A DNA stretch of 64,000 nt from Heloderma charlesbogerti (lineage: Eukaryota > Chordata > Lepidosauria > Squamata > Helodermatidae). Below are positions 63,290 through 64,000 of this stretch, piece by piece. Position 1 is the stretch's first letter; each line of letters opens with the position of its first letter. The stretch covers positions 1 to 64,000 of the forward strand of contig JANEZZ010001488.1 in NCBI GenBank assembly GCA_026122225.1, in the 5' to 3' direction. A program made the position numbers and the translations under genes. The notes under the pieces are model-generated. The model was given only the letters and a program-made list of their open reading frames with translations. It had not been told where the DNA came from and did no database searches.

Positions 63290-64000
63290 AGGTTAAACAG
63301 GACCGAATTTACACACCTCAAGTTTATTGCACATTCATGGTTGCTCACTCACTGAATTGTGTGGGTCCATAACATGACGTCGTCGTTGTCCAGTCATTAT
63401 TCCACTATTTTCTCACACTTATCCAGTGTTTTCCTCAAACAGAAAAAATTGGGTATTTTTCCAGATATGCACAAATGGAGCGCCATGACCTTCCCGTGTA
63501 CTTCTTCCCTAGCGTCAATGAAGCGCTGAGTGTGGTTGTTGGGGATGTGGTCATGATGTCGAAGGTGGTGACGAAGGTCCGATGGGCGTTCAACCTTCCC
63601 ACTCCTGCACCATTTTGGCTCCTCACCATTTTCAGCCTTTCTGTTCAAAACAGAACGGCAGAGTGGCAGCGAGGGGGGACGGCAGAGCAGAGGAGCCGCA
63701 GAGGCTGAGCGGCAGGGACTGGCCGAAAGCATGGAAGAGGGAGGCGGGGCCCGGGGAGATGGGTGGAGGGCTGTCCGTGTGTCATTCCCCATCCACCAGT
63801 AATGGGAAAGGGGCAGGAACCCAGGAGCAAGTGTCGCTGAACCTGGAGTGTATGTAATGCCTCTTCACAGAAACATAACACTATGGGAATGGCCATCTAC
63901 AGAGAAGGAAGCGCATGTAAAGGGAATCAGTTGTGATCCTGCATTTAAAACGGAAGTGGAAAGCCCCGTTTTAAATGCAGGATTTTAGGCTGGTGTAGAA
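63290..64000. mobile_element. Nonautonomous hAT-like element, copy 3
   Basis: Collinear with copy 1 (13968-14684) in the opposite orientation, from 'cctcaagtttattgcacatt catggttgctcactcactga' to 'aggctggtgtagaa' at the right window edge, where the terminal 'atcccctg' would follow. Near the right end 'atcctgcatttaaaac' and 'gttttaaatgcaggat' form a 16-bp hairpin. No transposase. Better preserved than copy 2. Confidence 0.65.

Noticed and set aside
63240..63300. Primer-binding-site-like 'tttggtgcaggttctgaggt' after a U5-like segment
   Set aside because: It does not match any tRNA 3' end that I know, and the TATA-to-poly(A) distance upstream (about 700 bases) is too long for an ordinary LTR.

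Overview
This window is nuclear DNA of a squamate reptile (lizard or snake; I cannot name the species). The evidence is the repeat mix: BovB/RTE LINEs, CR1 and L2 LINEs, tRNA-derived SINEs including one that shares its 3' end with BovB, an L1-type element, fold-back MITEs and several endogenous retroviruses. Genes are intron-rich, KRAB zinc-finger exons are spliced, and host coding density is low. I see no bacterial features, no CRISPR array and no functional tRNA or rRNA gene.

The host backbone is a tandem cluster of three KRAB C2H2 zinc-finger genes, all on the minus strand and sharing one plan: a CpG-rich first exon with a splice donor, a short exon carrying the start codon, a 127-bp KRAB-A exon, a KRAB-B exon, and one long zinc-finger exon. 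Gene A has its first exon near 11.4 kb, start exon at 9.2 kb, KRAB-A at 1515-1641 and KRAB-B at 784-897; its finger exon lies beyond the left edge. Gene B has its first exon near 38.0 kb, start exon at 34.7 kb, KRAB-A at 33528-33654, a doubtful KRAB-B at 31633-31721, and ten good fingers at 29226-30343 followed by a decayed finger tail. Gene C has its first exon near 60.0 kb and a start exon at 48.9 kb whose ATG has become ATT. It has no visible KRAB-A, a KRAB-B at 47397-47501, and 18 intact fingers at 43927-45666 behind a one-base frameshift.

Mobile DNA fills the introns and intergenic space. A nearly full-length CR1 lies at 4.0-8.3 kb, split by a SINE. BovB pieces lie at 11.9, 13.5, 16.4, 25.8 and 40.2 kb. 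An old gammaretrovirus-like provirus (18067-23840) interrupts a SINE. An ORF1-only L1-type element (25454-27705) has a 15-bp target duplication and itself carries an RTE insertion. Two related solo LTRs with 5-bp duplications (35910-36439 and 46278-46825) are present, one of them splitting an L2 reverse transcriptase. Three copies of a nonautonomous hAT-like element lie at 14.0, 14.9 and 63.3 kb. The youngest large insertion is a gammaretrovirus-like provirus at 50368-58883. Its 407-bp LTRs differ at two positions, it has a tRNA-His-type primer site and a 4-bp duplication, its gag-pol is broken by seven in-frame stops and two frameshifts, and its env frame is fully open.

The right end (60-63.3 kb) holds a CpG-rich, probably ZNF143-bound promoter for gene C and a tandem array of 113-bp units. 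On the plus strand it also holds a compact set of signals (CCAAT, TATA, splice donor, splice acceptor, a 36-codon single-membrane-span reading frame, AATAAA, GT-rich tract) that could be an undescribed micropeptide gene at 62460-63190. That is the most unusual candidate here and is inferred from sequence signals alone.
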